From Halopiger goleimassiliensis (lineage in GTDB: Archaea > Halobacteriota > Halobacteria > Halobacteriales > Natrialbaceae): 64,000 nt of DNA. Below are positions 43,983-53,048 of this stretch, in pieces. The position numbers and the translations under genes are program-made. The DNA lies in the NCBI RefSeq assembly GCF_000455345.1, contig NZ_HG315690.1:650815-714814 (forward strand), in the 5' to 3' direction. Below the pieces are notes generated by a model. It did not search any database. It was not told the origin of the DNA and was given only the letters and a program-made list of their open reading frames with translations. How positions within the stretch are numbered: position 1 is the first letter of the stretch; every line of letters starts with the position of its first letter.

Positions 43983-44147
43983 ACGAAGGGAGTTGGGAGA
44001 CGGCAGGTAAAACCGCCCCGGTTCGTTCCCACTCGGTCGGAGCCGTCGAATGACGGGTATTCGGTGGGAGCCGGCTCGTTCGGACCGGCCGGCGGTCGTG
44101 TGGCGAAACGAAAACACGTAAGGAGGCCGGACGCCGAATCCGGGAGT

Positions 44148-44873
44148 ATGCTTCCGCGGTTCGTCGGCCGCCTCGGCGTCGCCGACGCAGTGACGGTTTC
44201 CAACGCCGCTCTCGGGTTCGTTGCCTGCGTCGTCGCCTTCGTCGACATCGAACTCGCGGCTCGACTGATCCTGCTCGCCGCGGTCGCCGACGGACTCGAC
44301 GGCATCCTCGCACGACGGTACGGCGGCAGCGACGCCGGCCCGTATCTCGATTCGTTAGCCGACGTCGCCTCGTTCGGGGTCGCGCCCGCAGTCCTCGCGT
44401 TCGTCGTTGTCAGCGACGGCCTCGAGATCGGGTTCGGGTCCGTTACTCCCGAACTGCTGATTGTGACGGGCGTCTGCGCGCTGTTCGTGGCGATGGCGGT
44501 CACCCGTCTCGGGATGTATACGGCCTACGACACGGCCGACGAGTACACCGAGGGCGTCCAGACGACCCTCGCCGCGACCATCCTCGGCGCGGCGATCCTC
44601 GCCGACGTCGCCGGGCCGGAGCTCGTGCTGGCGATCACCGGTGCGTTCTGTTACCTGATGGTCTCGCGGATCCGCTATCCCGACCTGCTGGCTCGCGATG
44701 CAGGTATCATGGGCGTCGTCCACGTGCTCGCGATCCTCGTCCCCGAGTTCGCCGACCGCTCGTTTCCGTTCGCGCTGTTGATCCTCGGGCTGGCGTACAT
44801 GACGCTCGGGCCGTGGTTCTACTGGAGAACCTCGAGGGAGCCGGAACCGGCCGACGTGCATGGAAACGCTTAG
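44148..44873 (+). CDS. pssA: Archaetidylserine synthase PssA (protein-sorting system)
   Basis: A 241-residue membrane enzyme of the CDP-alcohol phosphotransferase family: the motif D-G-x2-A-R-x8-G-x3-D-x3-D is seen in DGLDGILARRYGGSDAG, then LDSLADVASFG. About seven membrane segments. It makes archaetidylserine, a precursor of archaetidylethanolamine, and in haloarchaea the enzyme works with archaeosortase-dependent lipid anchoring of C-terminally processed proteins. No artA or pssD is in this window. The start at 44148 is the natural N-terminus (MLPRFVGRLGVADAVTVSNA). Confidence 0.88.
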   Translation: MLPRFVGRLGVADAVTVSNAALGFVACVVAFVDIELAARLILLAAVADGLDGILARRYGGSDAGPYLDSLADVASFGVAPAVLAFVVVSDGLEIGFGSVTPELLIVTGVCALFVAMAVTRLGMYTAYDTADEYTEGVQTTLAATILGAAILADVAGPELVLAITGAFCYLMVSRIRYPDLLARDAGIMGVVHVLAILVPEFADRSFPFALLILGLAYMTLGPWFYWRTSREPEPADVHGNA

Positions 44874-44945
44874 GGCGCTCCTGAAACGAGATTTTCGTAT
44901 GCAACCAGCCACGCGTCGGTGCCGTATCACGACGAGGGTGGTACC

Positions 44946-46316
44946 ATGAGCGAGGACGAGCCGAACGGGGACGAGGAGGCCGCTCCCGAGGAATCGACGG
45001 CCGACCTCGAGGCCATTCGGAGCGACCTGGAGTCCGTCCGGGCCGACCTCGAGCCGATCGAGGAGGGACTCGAGGCCGCCGAAACGGAGGACGACCTCGA
45101 CGTCGTCGAGGCCGACATCGAGTCGGTCCGGGCCGACCTCGAGGACATCGAGATTCCGGAACCGCCGGAGGAAGACGAGGACGAGGAGGACGACGAACCC
45201 GCGCCCGAAGAGGAACTCCAGGACACCTACGACGAGATCGAAAGCGACCTCGACGACCTCGCGGACGACCTCGAGGACCAGCGCGGTCCCTACGCCGAGG
45301 ACGTCGTGAGCGAGATCGACGGCGTCAGCGGAACGATCTCGGGGACGCGCTGGACGATCGAGGGCGACGAAGAACTGATCGACGCCGTGGAGGCGTTTCT
45401 CGCGGACGTGAACGACCTGCTCGGGGCCGCCCTGACGCTGCCGGCGGACCTCGAGCCCGCCGAAGCGGCCGAACTCCCCGACGACGCCGTCGAGGGAACC
45501 GTCCCCGAAGAACTCGACGCGACGCTCGACGAGGTCACCGACGCCGTCGAGGCGGCCGACCTCGATCCCGACGACGACGCAGAGACGATCGCCGGCCTGC
45601 TCGAGGCGACCGACGACCTCGAGAGCGACGTCGACGACGCCACCGAGTGGACCGACCTCGAGATCCGCGAGCGGCTCCGCCGCGAGGGCTTCTACGACGT
45701 GCTCGATCACGTCAAGGACTTCCCGCCGGAGTGGCACGCGCTGAAGGTCCACGAGAAACGCGGCAACGTCGACTACATCCTCCTGGCTTACGATCTGATG
45801 GACTCGGAGTTCATGGAGGAACACTGCCTCGAGGCCTTAGCACGCATGGGGCCCGAGGAGGCGATCGAGCCGATGCTCCAGAAGGCCAACCGTCGCGACC
45901 AGGCCGCGATGCGAATTCTCGGGAAGATCGGCGTCGCCGACGACCAGGTGGTCGACACGCTGGTCGACTACGTGGACTCGAACCCGAACCTTCAACAGCC
46001 CGCGTTCCGCGCGCTCGGCGAAATCGGTGCCGAGGACGCAGTCGAACCGATCGCCCAGCAACTGGTCGCCGACGACCCCGACGTCCGTAGCTGGGCCGCT
46101 CGCTCGCTGGGACTGATCGGCGACACCCGCACCATCGAGCCGCTCGCGGACGTCCTCGCGGACGACGACGAGGCCCGCGTCCGGGCCAGCGCCGCCTGGG
46201 CGCTCAACCAGATCGGCACGGCCGAGGCCCTCGAAATCGTCGCCGAGCACGGCGACGACCGATCGTACCTCGTCCAGGCTGAAGCCGAGAAGGTCGACCT
46301 CGAGCCCGCCGTCTGA
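44946..46316 (+). CDS. HEAT-repeat protein with acidic coiled-coil N-terminus
   Basis: A 456-residue cytoplasmic protein. Residues 1-130 are acidic repeats rich in DLE and ADLE units (RSDLESVRADLEPIEEGLEA), probably a coiled coil, with a Glu/Asp run at about 75-95. Residues 280-456 are HEAT repeats: AIEPMLQKANRRDQAAMRIL, VDYVDSNPNLQQPAFRALGE, QLVADDPDVRSWAARSLGLI, ADDDEARVRASAAWALNQIG. A scaffold or regulator of a partner protein is likely; no partner is indicated. Confidence 0.85.
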   Translation: MSEDEPNGDEEAAPEESTADLEAIRSDLESVRADLEPIEEGLEAAETEDDLDVVEADIESVRADLEDIEIPEPPEEDEDEEDDEPAPEEELQDTYDEIESDLDDLADDLEDQRGPYAEDVVSEIDGVSGTISGTRWTIEGDEELIDAVEAFLADVNDLLGAALTLPADLEPAEAAELPDDAVEGTVPEELDATLDEVTDAVEAADLDPDDDAETIAGLLEATDDLESDVDDATEWTDLEIRERLRREGFYDVLDHVKDFPPEWHALKVHEKRGNVDYILLAYDLMDSEFMEEHCLEALARMGPEEAIEPMLQKANRRDQAAMRILGKIGVADDQVVDTLVDYVDSNPNLQQPAFRALGEIGAEDAVEPIAQQLVADDPDVRSWAARSLGLIGDTRTIEPLADVLADDDEARVRASAAWALNQIGTAEALEIVAEHGDDRSYLVQAEAEKVDLEPAV

Positions 46317-46379
46317 AGCGGGCCTCGCGGTCGGTCGTCCGACAGTTTATGTACGAGCGGGCGGCCAGATCCCCCAGAC

Positions 46380-48221
46380 GTGACCCGACGGCCCGCCGGT
46401 CGCCCCCTCCTGCTCGTCGTTTTGGTTGCAGTCGTCTCTCTCGCCACGCTCCCAGCAGCGGCTCCGGGAGGTGCGCCGACGCCATCGCTCAGCGAGACCG
46501 AGGGAAGCGAACCGACGTGCTCGGTCGACGATAGCCCCGAATCGATCCGGGCCGAGTACAGCCCAAGCAAACCGGTTCCCCAGGACGAAACAGACGACGA
46601 TTCCGGTCCCCACATCGTCGAACTCTATCCCAACCCGACCACCGACGGGAACGCTGGCGAATACGCGGTCCTCGAGACGCCGCGGGAGACCTCCCTCGCA
46701 AACTGGACGATCACCGACGGCCATACGACCGCCCGGTTTCCGAACGAAACCGTCTCGGGGCGGGTCGCCCTGAGCACCGATCCGAACGTCACCGAGTCGC
46801 TCACCGACGACCCTGTGATCGAACTCAAGGGGACCGTCAGGCTCGCGGCCGACGGCGACCGCCTCGTGGTTCGGAGCGGATCGACGTTCGTCGACGCGGT
46901 CGCGTACGACGACGCGCCGGAGGGCGAACGCTGGCATCGCACGACGGCTGGTGGGGCCGAGAGGTCACCCGAGACAGCCGATACGTCGGCGAGTACCGCC
47001 GATGCGGCCGCTCGGGGCGAGTGGCACCCGCGTGCCGCGACCTGTCTGCCAGTCTCGAGCCACGACCCCGAGGAAGCGACCGCGTTCGTCCTCCCCGACG
47101 CGCCGGAAGTGCCGTGGGAGACGCTACAACGGGCCGACGACCGGGTGCTGCTGGCGGCGTATACGATTACGTCCGAGCGAATCGCGGCGGACCTCGTGAA
47201 CGCCGCCGAACGCGGAGCCGACGTCGCGGTCCTGTTCGAGTCCGGCCCGGTCGGTGGCACGCCCGTAGAGAGCGACCCGGTGCTCGAGCGCCTCGAGGAG
47301 AGCGACGTCGAGGTCCGTGCGATCGGCGGTGAGGGGGCTCGCTACCGGTACCACCACCCGAAGTACGCCGTCGTGGACGACGAGGTGCTCGTAACGAGCG
47401 AGAACTGGAAACCGGGCGGCGTCGGCGGCGAATCCAGCCGTGGCTGGGGCGCGCGCGTGGCAGACGCGGACCTCGCAGACGACCTCGCGGCGGTCTTCCG
47501 GGCGGACTTCGAGGGATGGGACACCCGCTCGAGCGCCGCGTTTCGCGACCGGACGACGTTCGTCGACGAGAGCGATCCGCTCGCGCCATCGCAGGACTTC
47601 GAGACGACTCACGAACCGGCGACCGTCCCCGTCGAATCGGTCGAGCTCCTGGTCGCGCCGGACAACGCCGAACCAGCGCTACTCGACCTGCTCCGGTCTG
47701 CCGAGGACGAACTGCTGATCGAGCAGGCCTCGATCGACCGGGACGCCGCCGTGCTCGAGGAGACGCTGGCGGCCGCCCGTCGGGGCGTCGACGTCCGAAT
47801 CCTGCTCGACGATAGCTGGTACAACGCGGACGAGAACGCGGCGCTCCGTGCGGACCTCGAGCGGATCGCAGAAACCGAATCGCTGTCGCTCGAGGTCCAA
47901 CTGGTCGGGGAGACGGACCGGTTCGAGAAGATTCACGCGAAAGGGCTCGTCGTCGACGGCGAGACGGCCGTCGTCGGCAGCGCGAACTGGAACGAAAACG
48001 CGTTTCGAAACAACCGGGAGGTCCTCCTCGCGCTCCACGGCGAGGCCGTCGCCGACTACTACGCGTCGGTCTTCGAGGGTGACTGGTCCGACGACGGGTG
48101 GTCGTTGCCGATCGACCTCTCGCTAACGGTCGTCGCCGCGCTCGCGCTCGCCGCCCTCGTGGGCCATCGCTACGTCAGATTCGGCTCGGAGCGAGCAGTC
48201 GAGGATCGTCCACGCGAGTGA
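46380..48221 (+). CDS. Secreted phospholipase D-like protein with lamin-tail domain
   Basis: A 613-residue protein. Signal-like N-terminus GRPLLLVVLVAVVSLATLPA; a lamin-tail-like domain at about 75-180 (HIVELYPNPTTDGNAGEYAV, FPNETVSGRVALS); then two phospholipase D halves. The HKD motifs are YHHPKYAVVDDEVLVTSENW (about 320-340) and KIHAKGLVVDGETAVVGSAN (about 520-540), both complete. A C-terminal helix (LTVVAALALAALVGH) may anchor it. Start codon is GTG at 46380, 32 bases after a TATA-like GTTTATGT; no ATG option fits. Nuclease or phospholipase activity is inferred. Confidence 0.86.
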   Translation: MTRRPAGRPLLLVVLVAVVSLATLPAAAPGGAPTPSLSETEGSEPTCSVDDSPESIRAEYSPSKPVPQDETDDDSGPHIVELYPNPTTDGNAGEYAVLETPRETSLANWTITDGHTTARFPNETVSGRVALSTDPNVTESLTDDPVIELKGTVRLAADGDRLVVRSGSTFVDAVAYDDAPEGERWHRTTAGGAERSPETADTSASTADAAARGEWHPRAATCLPVSSHDPEEATAFVLPDAPEVPWETLQRADDRVLLAAYTITSERIAADLVNAAERGADVAVLFESGPVGGTPVESDPVLERLEESDVEVRAIGGEGARYRYHHPKYAVVDDEVLVTSENWKPGGVGGESSRGWGARVADADLADDLAAVFRADFEGWDTRSSAAFRDRTTFVDESDPLAPSQDFETTHEPATVPVESVELLVAPDNAEPALLDLLRSAEDELLIEQASIDRDAAVLEETLAAARRGVDVRILLDDSWYNADENAALRADLERIAETESLSLEVQLVGETDRFEKIHAKGLVVDGETAVVGSANWNENAFRNNREVLLALHGEAVADYYASVFEGDWSDDGWSLPIDLSLTVVAALALAALVGHRYVRFGSERAVEDRPRE

Positions 48222-48233
48222 ACCGAAAACCAC

Positions 48234-48662
48234 TCAGTCGGCCCGTCCGCTGACCTCGAGGCGTTCACAGCAGTCGCGTTCCGGATCGAAACAGTCCGGA
48301 CACTCCTCGGGTCGGTCGATGATCGTATCGAGTCGCTCCGCGACGGTGTCGTCGATGACGCTCTCGAGCGCGCGGGCTTCGTCGCGGAACTCCTCGACCT
48401 CGAGCACGTTCGCGAGGAACCGCTCGATGATACAGTAGGTCTGCAAGGCGTCGTGGGCGCGTTCGAGTCCTTCGTCGGTCAGGGTAGCCCCCTTGTACTT
48501 CTCGTGTTCGACGAGATCGCGATCCTCGAGTTTGCCGACCATCTCGTTGACGCTCGCGGGGCTTACCTCGAGCAGGTCGGCGAGCGTTCCAGTCGAGGCG
48601 GGACCGTTCTCGATTCGTTGTGCCAGGTAGATCGCTTTCAGGTACTGATCGGCGGTGTTCAT
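48234..48662 (-). CDS. DtxR-family metal-dependent transcription regulator
   Basis: A 142-residue regulator. N-terminus NTADQYLKAIYLAQRIENGP, then TGTLADLLEVSPASVNEMVG is the helix-turn-helix, and KYKGATLTDEGLERAHDALQ the wing. The dimerisation/metal domain (about 75-142) has YCIIERFLANVLEVEEFRDE, with metal-ligand candidates, and two C-x2-C-like clusters (ECPDCFDPERDCCERL) near the end that are typical of the haloarchaeal SirR/Idr group. It probably represses iron or manganese genes, perhaps through the box at 42073. Confidence 0.88.
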   Translation of the reverse strand: MNTADQYLKAIYLAQRIENGPASTGTLADLLEVSPASVNEMVGKLEDRDLVEHEKYKGATLTDEGLERAHDALQTYCIIERFLANVLEVEEFRDEARALESVIDDTVAERLDTIIDRPEECPDCFDPERDCCERLEVSGRAD

Positions 48663-48774
48663 CGCTGCCCTCCGTCGGTGGTGGCCGCATCGATTGGATG
48701 GCGATACGCTCGCGGTGGGCGCGGTCGGTCGACGCCGATTCCCGTCAGCGTCGCGTCCCGGAACCGTGCCCCGA

Positions 48775-49269
48775 TCATGCTCTGCGCTCCATGATCTCGG
48801 TGACCTCCTCGACGCCGTCGCGTTCCTCCTCCCGAATCTCGTAGAGGGTCTCGAGCAGTCGGTCGCGGTCGATCGCGAACGTCGCGTCGGACGCTTCCAC
48901 CGCCTCGATCAGGTCGTCGTAGAACTTGTAGGCGGTCTCCTCGCTGGCCAGCTGATCGTAGAGGACGCCGTCGGTGTCCTCCGGCGGCCCGTACTGCGCG
49001 TCGACGAGTGCGTTGATCTCCTCGTAGGGTACGGTCTCCGCGTCGAGGTCGTCGACCAGCGCCTCGAGTCGCTCGCGGTGATCGGCCGACTCCTCGGCGG
49101 CCTCGGCGAGCAACTCCTCCACCGCCTCGTCGATCGCTGCCCGCTCGTCCGGCGACAGCGACTCGAGGTGGTGGGCGGCGCGTGACTCGACGACCTCCTC
49201 TAACACGACCCCGATCTGGAGGAGCCGTGCGAGTTGGTGGTCGCTCGAGACGCGCTGTCCCAGACTCAT
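48775..49269 (-). CDS. Ferritin-like-fold protein
   Basis: A 164-residue helical protein: LLQIGVVLEEVVESRAAHHL, EELLAEAAEESADHRERLEA, LASEETAYKFYDDLIEAVE and LLETLYEIREEERDGVEEVT form four long helices with repeated Glu/His positions typical of ferritin-like/rubrerythrin folds. Canonical ExxH pairs are not clearly complete, so metal binding is uncertain. Between the DtxR-family regulator and the Suf operon on the same strand, a role in iron storage or repair is likely. TATA-like AGTTAAGTAA lies about 25 bases upstream. Confidence 0.75.
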   Translation of the reverse strand: MSLGQRVSSDHQLARLLQIGVVLEEVVESRAAHHLESLSPDERAAIDEAVEELLAEAAEESADHRERLEALVDDLDAETVPYEEINALVDAQYGPPEDTDGVLYDQLASEETAYKFYDDLIEAVEASDATFAIDRDRLLETLYEIREEERDGVEEVTEIMERRA

Positions 49270-49431
49270 ACTGATTCCTGGGAGTCGACGTTACTTAACT
49301 TCCTGCATCCGCGTCCGGCGTCCACCGGACGTGTGACCCGACACTACGGTCGGCTCGTCGGGTCGACGACGTCGAAAACGAGAGCGAAGTCGATTCGAAC
49401 GCTCGAGCGACCGAACAGCGACGACTCCGCG
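49270..49431. other. Intergenic region, ferritin-like gene and sufD
   Basis: 162 bases. The left part holds the TATA-like box for the ferritin-like gene at 49289-49298. No other recognised feature. Confidence 0.4.
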
Positions 49432-50649
49432 TCAGTCGCGCTGACGGAGCCGGGCTGCGATCAGTTCCTCGAGATCGTCGCGCAGTTCGTCGACCGCGAT
49501 CTCCTCGAGGACGGGCACGAAGAAGCCCTCGACGAGCATGTTGCGCGCGGAGCGCGGGTCGATACCCCGGGAGGTCATGTACAGCAGGTCCTCCTGGTCG
49601 ATCTGGCCGACCGTCGCGGAGTGGGAGGCCTCGGTGTCGTGGTTGTTGATGATCAGCTTCGGGGAGGCGTCGGCCTCGCTCTCGTCCGAGAGCATCAGCG
49701 TGTTCTCACGCTGGTAGGAGCTTGTGTCCCAGGCCTCGCTACCGACGTCCTGGACGCCCTCGTAGACCGAGCGGGCGACGTCGTCGGTGACGCCGCGGGT
49801 GACCAGATCCGCGGTGGTGTGCTCGGCGCGGTGCCAGACTTTCGCGTCGAGGTCGAAGTGCTGGTCGTTGTGGCCGTAGAACGCGCCGACGATCTGGGTT
49901 TCCGAGGAGTCGCCGTTGAGTTCCGTCGAGACCTCGGTCTTCGTGAGCTGCGTGCCGAGGTTGGCCTCGATCCAGTCGATCGTGGCGTAGGTGTCGGCGT
50001 CGCCGCGCTTGAGCGTGAAATTGTAGGCCTCCTCCGAGAGGTTCTGGAGGCTACCGTACTGGACCGAACTGTTCTCGCCGGCGACGACCTCGACGATGCC
50101 GCTGTAGTACTGCTCGTCGCGCTCCTCGCCGGTGGACTGGCGCTCGAGGATCGTCACGGAGGACGACTCCTCGGTGACGACGAGCGTGTAGTTAAAGAGC
50201 GAGCGAGAGTTCTGCTCGGTCCGGATCGTCACGTCCTCGGCGTCGACGCCTTCGGGGACGTAGACGACGGTTCCGGTGCTAAAGAGCGCCGTCGACAGCG
50301 CGGTGAGGTAGTTCTCCTGCGGGTCGACGACGGAGCCGAAGTGCTCCCGGATGAGCTCCTCGTGCTCCTGGACCGCCTCGGCCCACGAGAGGACGTCGGC
50401 CTCGTCGGGGCCGACCTGATCCTTGTCCTCGGCCGCGTTCAGCGGATCCACGAGCGACTCGAAGTCCAGATCGTGAAGGTTCGTCCAGCTACGGCCCGGC
50501 GTGCGGATGACGTCGGGCATCTCGAGGTCCTCGAGCGCGTCGAGAGCCTCGAGACGGGTCTCGAGGAGCCACTCGGGCTCGTCCAAGTCGGCACTGATTT
50601 CGCGGACCTGTTCTTCCGTCAGATTGGCGTGTACCTGCGTCGTGCTCAT
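49432..50649 (-). CDS. sufD: Fe-S cluster assembly protein SufD
   Basis: A 405-residue component of the SufBCD scaffold. N-terminal WLLETRLEALDALEDLEMPD and the long beta-helix section are followed by the conserved C-terminal segment ASHSATVGQIDQEDLLYMTS and RGIDPRSARNMLVEGFFVPV. It starts 1 base after the sufB stop, so the two are translated together. SufD pairs with SufB, and both bind the SufC ATPase. Residues 250-300 (EVSTELNGDSSETQIVGAFY) lie in the beta-helix core. Confidence 0.93.
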   Translation of the reverse strand: MSTTQVHANLTEEQVREISADLDEPEWLLETRLEALDALEDLEMPDVIRTPGRSWTNLHDLDFESLVDPLNAAEDKDQVGPDEADVLSWAEAVQEHEELIREHFGSVVDPQENYLTALSTALFSTGTVVYVPEGVDAEDVTIRTEQNSRSLFNYTLVVTEESSSVTILERQSTGEERDEQYYSGIVEVVAGENSSVQYGSLQNLSEEAYNFTLKRGDADTYATIDWIEANLGTQLTKTEVSTELNGDSSETQIVGAFYGHNDQHFDLDAKVWHRAEHTTADLVTRGVTDDVARSVYEGVQDVGSEAWDTSSYQRENTLMLSDESEADASPKLIINNHDTEASHSATVGQIDQEDLLYMTSRGIDPRSARNMLVEGFFVPVLEEIAVDELRDDLEELIAARLRQRD

Positions 50650-50650
50650 A

Positions 50651-52081
50651 TTATCCGAGGCTTCCCTCCATCTCGAGTTCGATGAGGCGGTTGAGTTCGA
50701 CCGCGTACTCGATCGGCAGTTCCTCCGTGATCGGCTCGATGAAGCCGGCGACGATCATCTTCTTGGCGTCGTCGTCGTCCAGTCCGCGGGACTGGAGGTA
50801 GAAGATGTCCTCGTCGCCGATCTTGCCGACGGTCGCCTCGTGTGCGACGTCGACCTTCGACTCCTCGATCTCCATGTACGGCATGGTGTCCGACGTGGAC
50901 TCGTTGTCGAACATCAAGGCGTCACACTCGACGGCAGTGCTCGAGTTCTCGGCACCGTCGGCGATGTGGACGAGGCCGCGGTAGTTGGTGCGACCGCCGT
51001 CCTTGGAGATCGACTTGGACTCGATGGTCGAACTGGTGTCGGGCGCGTTGTGATAGACCTTCGCGCCGGTGTCGATGTCCTGGCCCTCGCCGGCGAAGGC
51101 GATGGTGATGTGGGTGTCGGTCGCGCCGCGACCCTTGAGGATCGAGCACGGGTAGAGCATGGTCGCTTTCGAGCCCATGCTGCCCGAAACCCACTCCATC
51201 GTACCGTTCTCCTCGACGATGGCGCGCTTCGTGTTGAGGTTGTAGGTGTTGCGCGACCAGTTTTGCACCGTGGAGTACTGGACGTGGGCGTCCTCCTTGA
51301 CGAAGACCTCGACGCCGCCGCTGTGGAGGTTGAAGGCGGAGTACTTGGGCGCGGAACAGCCCTCGATGTAGTGGACCTCCGAACCTTCCTCGGCGATGAT
51401 GAGCGTGTGCTCGAACTGGCCCATTCCCTCGGAGTTCATCCGGAAGTACGCCTGAACGGGCATCTCGACGGTGACGTCCTCGGGGACGTAGACGAACGAC
51501 CCGCCGGACCAGACGGCCCCGTGCAGCGCCGCGAACTTGTTGTCCGACGGCGGCACGCAGGAGGTCATGAAGTGCTCCTTGACGAGCTCGGGGTGTTCCT
51601 GGACCGCGCGGTCCATGTTCATGAAGATGACCCCCTTCTCCTCCCACTGTTCTTGCATGTTCTGGTAGACGACCTCGGACTCGTACTGCGCGCCGACGCC
51701 CGAGAGCGCCTTCTTCTCGGCTTCCGGAATGCCGAGCTTGTCGAAGGTGTCCTTGATCTCGTCGGGGAGGTCCTCCCAGTCGTCGGTTCCCTCGCGGGTC
51801 TCGACGTCCGGTCGGATGTAGGGGACGATCTCGTCGATGTCGATCTCGGAGAGGTCCGGCTGGCCGGGCCAGTCGGTCGGCATCGGCATCTCCTTGAACA
51901 ACTCGAGCGCACGGAGACGGCGCTCGAGCATCCACTCCGGTTCGTCCTTGTCCTCGGAGATGAGCCTGATCGTCTCTTCGTTCAGGCCCTTCTCCGCCGC
52001 GAGCGCCGCTTCGTGGTTATTCTTGAACTCGAAGCGCTCCTCGGTGTCAGTCTGTTTGAGGTGGTCTTGTTCGGAACTCAT
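50651..52081 (-). CDS. sufB: Fe-S cluster assembly protein SufB
   Basis: A 476-residue scaffold subunit on which Fe-S clusters are built. Conserved features: ISEDKDEPEWMLERRLRALE near the N-terminus, the core VHYIEGCSAPKYSAFNLHSG with the conserved Cys, and the C-terminal VAHEATVGKIGDEDIFYLQS. Length matches archaeal and bacterial SufB. It lies between sufC (62 bases upstream) and sufD (1 base downstream), one operon on the minus strand. Confidence 0.95.
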   Translation of the reverse strand: MSSEQDHLKQTDTEERFEFKNNHEAALAAEKGLNEETIRLISEDKDEPEWMLERRLRALELFKEMPMPTDWPGQPDLSEIDIDEIVPYIRPDVETREGTDDWEDLPDEIKDTFDKLGIPEAEKKALSGVGAQYESEVVYQNMQEQWEEKGVIFMNMDRAVQEHPELVKEHFMTSCVPPSDNKFAALHGAVWSGGSFVYVPEDVTVEMPVQAYFRMNSEGMGQFEHTLIIAEEGSEVHYIEGCSAPKYSAFNLHSGGVEVFVKEDAHVQYSTVQNWSRNTYNLNTKRAIVEENGTMEWVSGSMGSKATMLYPCSILKGRGATDTHITIAFAGEGQDIDTGAKVYHNAPDTSSTIESKSISKDGGRTNYRGLVHIADGAENSSTAVECDALMFDNESTSDTMPYMEIEESKVDVAHEATVGKIGDEDIFYLQSRGLDDDDAKKMIVAGFIEPITEELPIEYAVELNRLIELEMEGSLG

Positions 52082-52142
52082 GATTTGTATACGGTGTTGG
52101 TTACGGTCGTAGCTTCATTACGGTTTGCCTAGGCAGATACGG
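52082..52142. other. Short spacer between sufC and sufB with a 10-bp palindrome
   Basis: It contains the palindrome TGCCTAGGCA at 52127-52136, 46 bases upstream of the sufB start. It may be a processing, regulatory or chance site. Confidence 0.35.
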
Positions 52143-53048
52143 TTACGCCGTGCCGTAGACTTCCTCGCGGACCCAGTCGTACCCCTTGTCCTCGAGCTGC
52201 TCGGCGAGTTCGGGACCGCCGCTTTTGGCGATCTGACCGTCGAGCATCACGTGGACGTGGTCGGGCTCGACGTAGTCGAGGATGCGCTGGTAGTGGGTGA
52301 TCTGGAGGATGCCGGTGCCCTGCTCGTCGCGCAGGGCGTTGATCCCGTTGGAGACGTCCTGCAGGCGGTCGATGTCGAGCCCGGAGTCGATCTCGTCGAG
52401 GACGGCGATCGACGGCTCGAGGATGGCGGCCTGCAGCACCTCGTTTTGCTTCTTCTCGCCGCCGGAGAAGCCGGCGTTGAGGTAGCGACGAGCGAACTTC
52501 TCGTCCATGTCCAGCTGCTCCATCTTCTCCTGGAGGATCTCCTGGAACTCCGCGACGCCGACCTCGCCCTCGTCCTCGGGGCCTTCCATCGGCGACGTTT
52601 CGAACCCTTCCTCGTCCTCTTCGTCCTCGTCCTCCTCTTCCTCGAAGAGTTCCTCGCGTTCCTCGATTTTGGCGTTCAGCGCCGTGCGGAGGAAGTTCGA
52701 CATCGTGACGCCTTCGATCTCGGCGGGATACTGGAAGCCGAGGAAGATGCCGAGCGCAGCGCGCTCGTTGGGTTCGAGGTCCAGCAGGTCCCAGGTGCGC
52801 TGGTCCTCGTCGATCTCGATCTCGTCACCGAACTCGTCCTCCTCGAGGTGTAGCAGGACCTCTCCATCGGTGATCTCGTAGGCCGGGTGACCGGCGATGA
52901 CCTTCGCCGTCGTCGACTTCCCGGAACCGTTCGGTCCCATCAGGGCGTGGATCTCGCCCGACTCAACCTCGAGGTCGACGCCCTCGAGGATCTTCTCGTC
53001 GCCCTCGGCCACTTCCGCGTGCAGGTTGTTCAGTTCGAGACGTGCCAT
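52143..53048 (-). CDS. sufC: Fe-S cluster assembly ATPase SufC
   Basis: A 301-residue ABC-type ATPase of the Suf complex. Walker A GPNGSGKST is at 38-46, Q-loop GFQYPAEIEG at about 104-113, signature FSGGEKK at about 184-190, Walker B AVLDEIDSGLDID at about 205-217. A 35-residue Glu/Asp-rich insertion (about 129-163) lies between Q-loop and signature; typical bacterial SufC is about 250 residues. The frame to 53189 adds a poor N-terminus, so ATG 53048 is used. It is the first gene of the sufC-sufB-sufD operon. Confidence 0.94.
   Translation of the reverse strand: MARLELNNLHAEVAEGDEKILEGVDLEVESGEIHALMGPNGSGKSTTAKVIAGHPAYEITDGEVLLHLEEDEFGDEIEIDEDQRTWDLLDLEPNERAALGIFLGFQYPAEIEGVTMSNFLRTALNAKIEEREELFEEEEDEDEEDEEGFETSPMEGPEDEGEVGVAEFQEILQEKMEQLDMDEKFARRYLNAGFSGGEKKQNEVLQAAILEPSIAVLDEIDSGLDIDRLQDVSNGINALRDEQGTGILQITHYQRILDYVEPDHVHVMLDGQIAKSGGPELAEQLEDKGYDWVREEVYGTA

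Noticed and set aside
52127-52136. TGCCTAGGCA as a second DtxR site
   Set aside because: It lacks the TTAGG-n4-CCTAA spacing; a 10-bp palindrome is frequent by chance.
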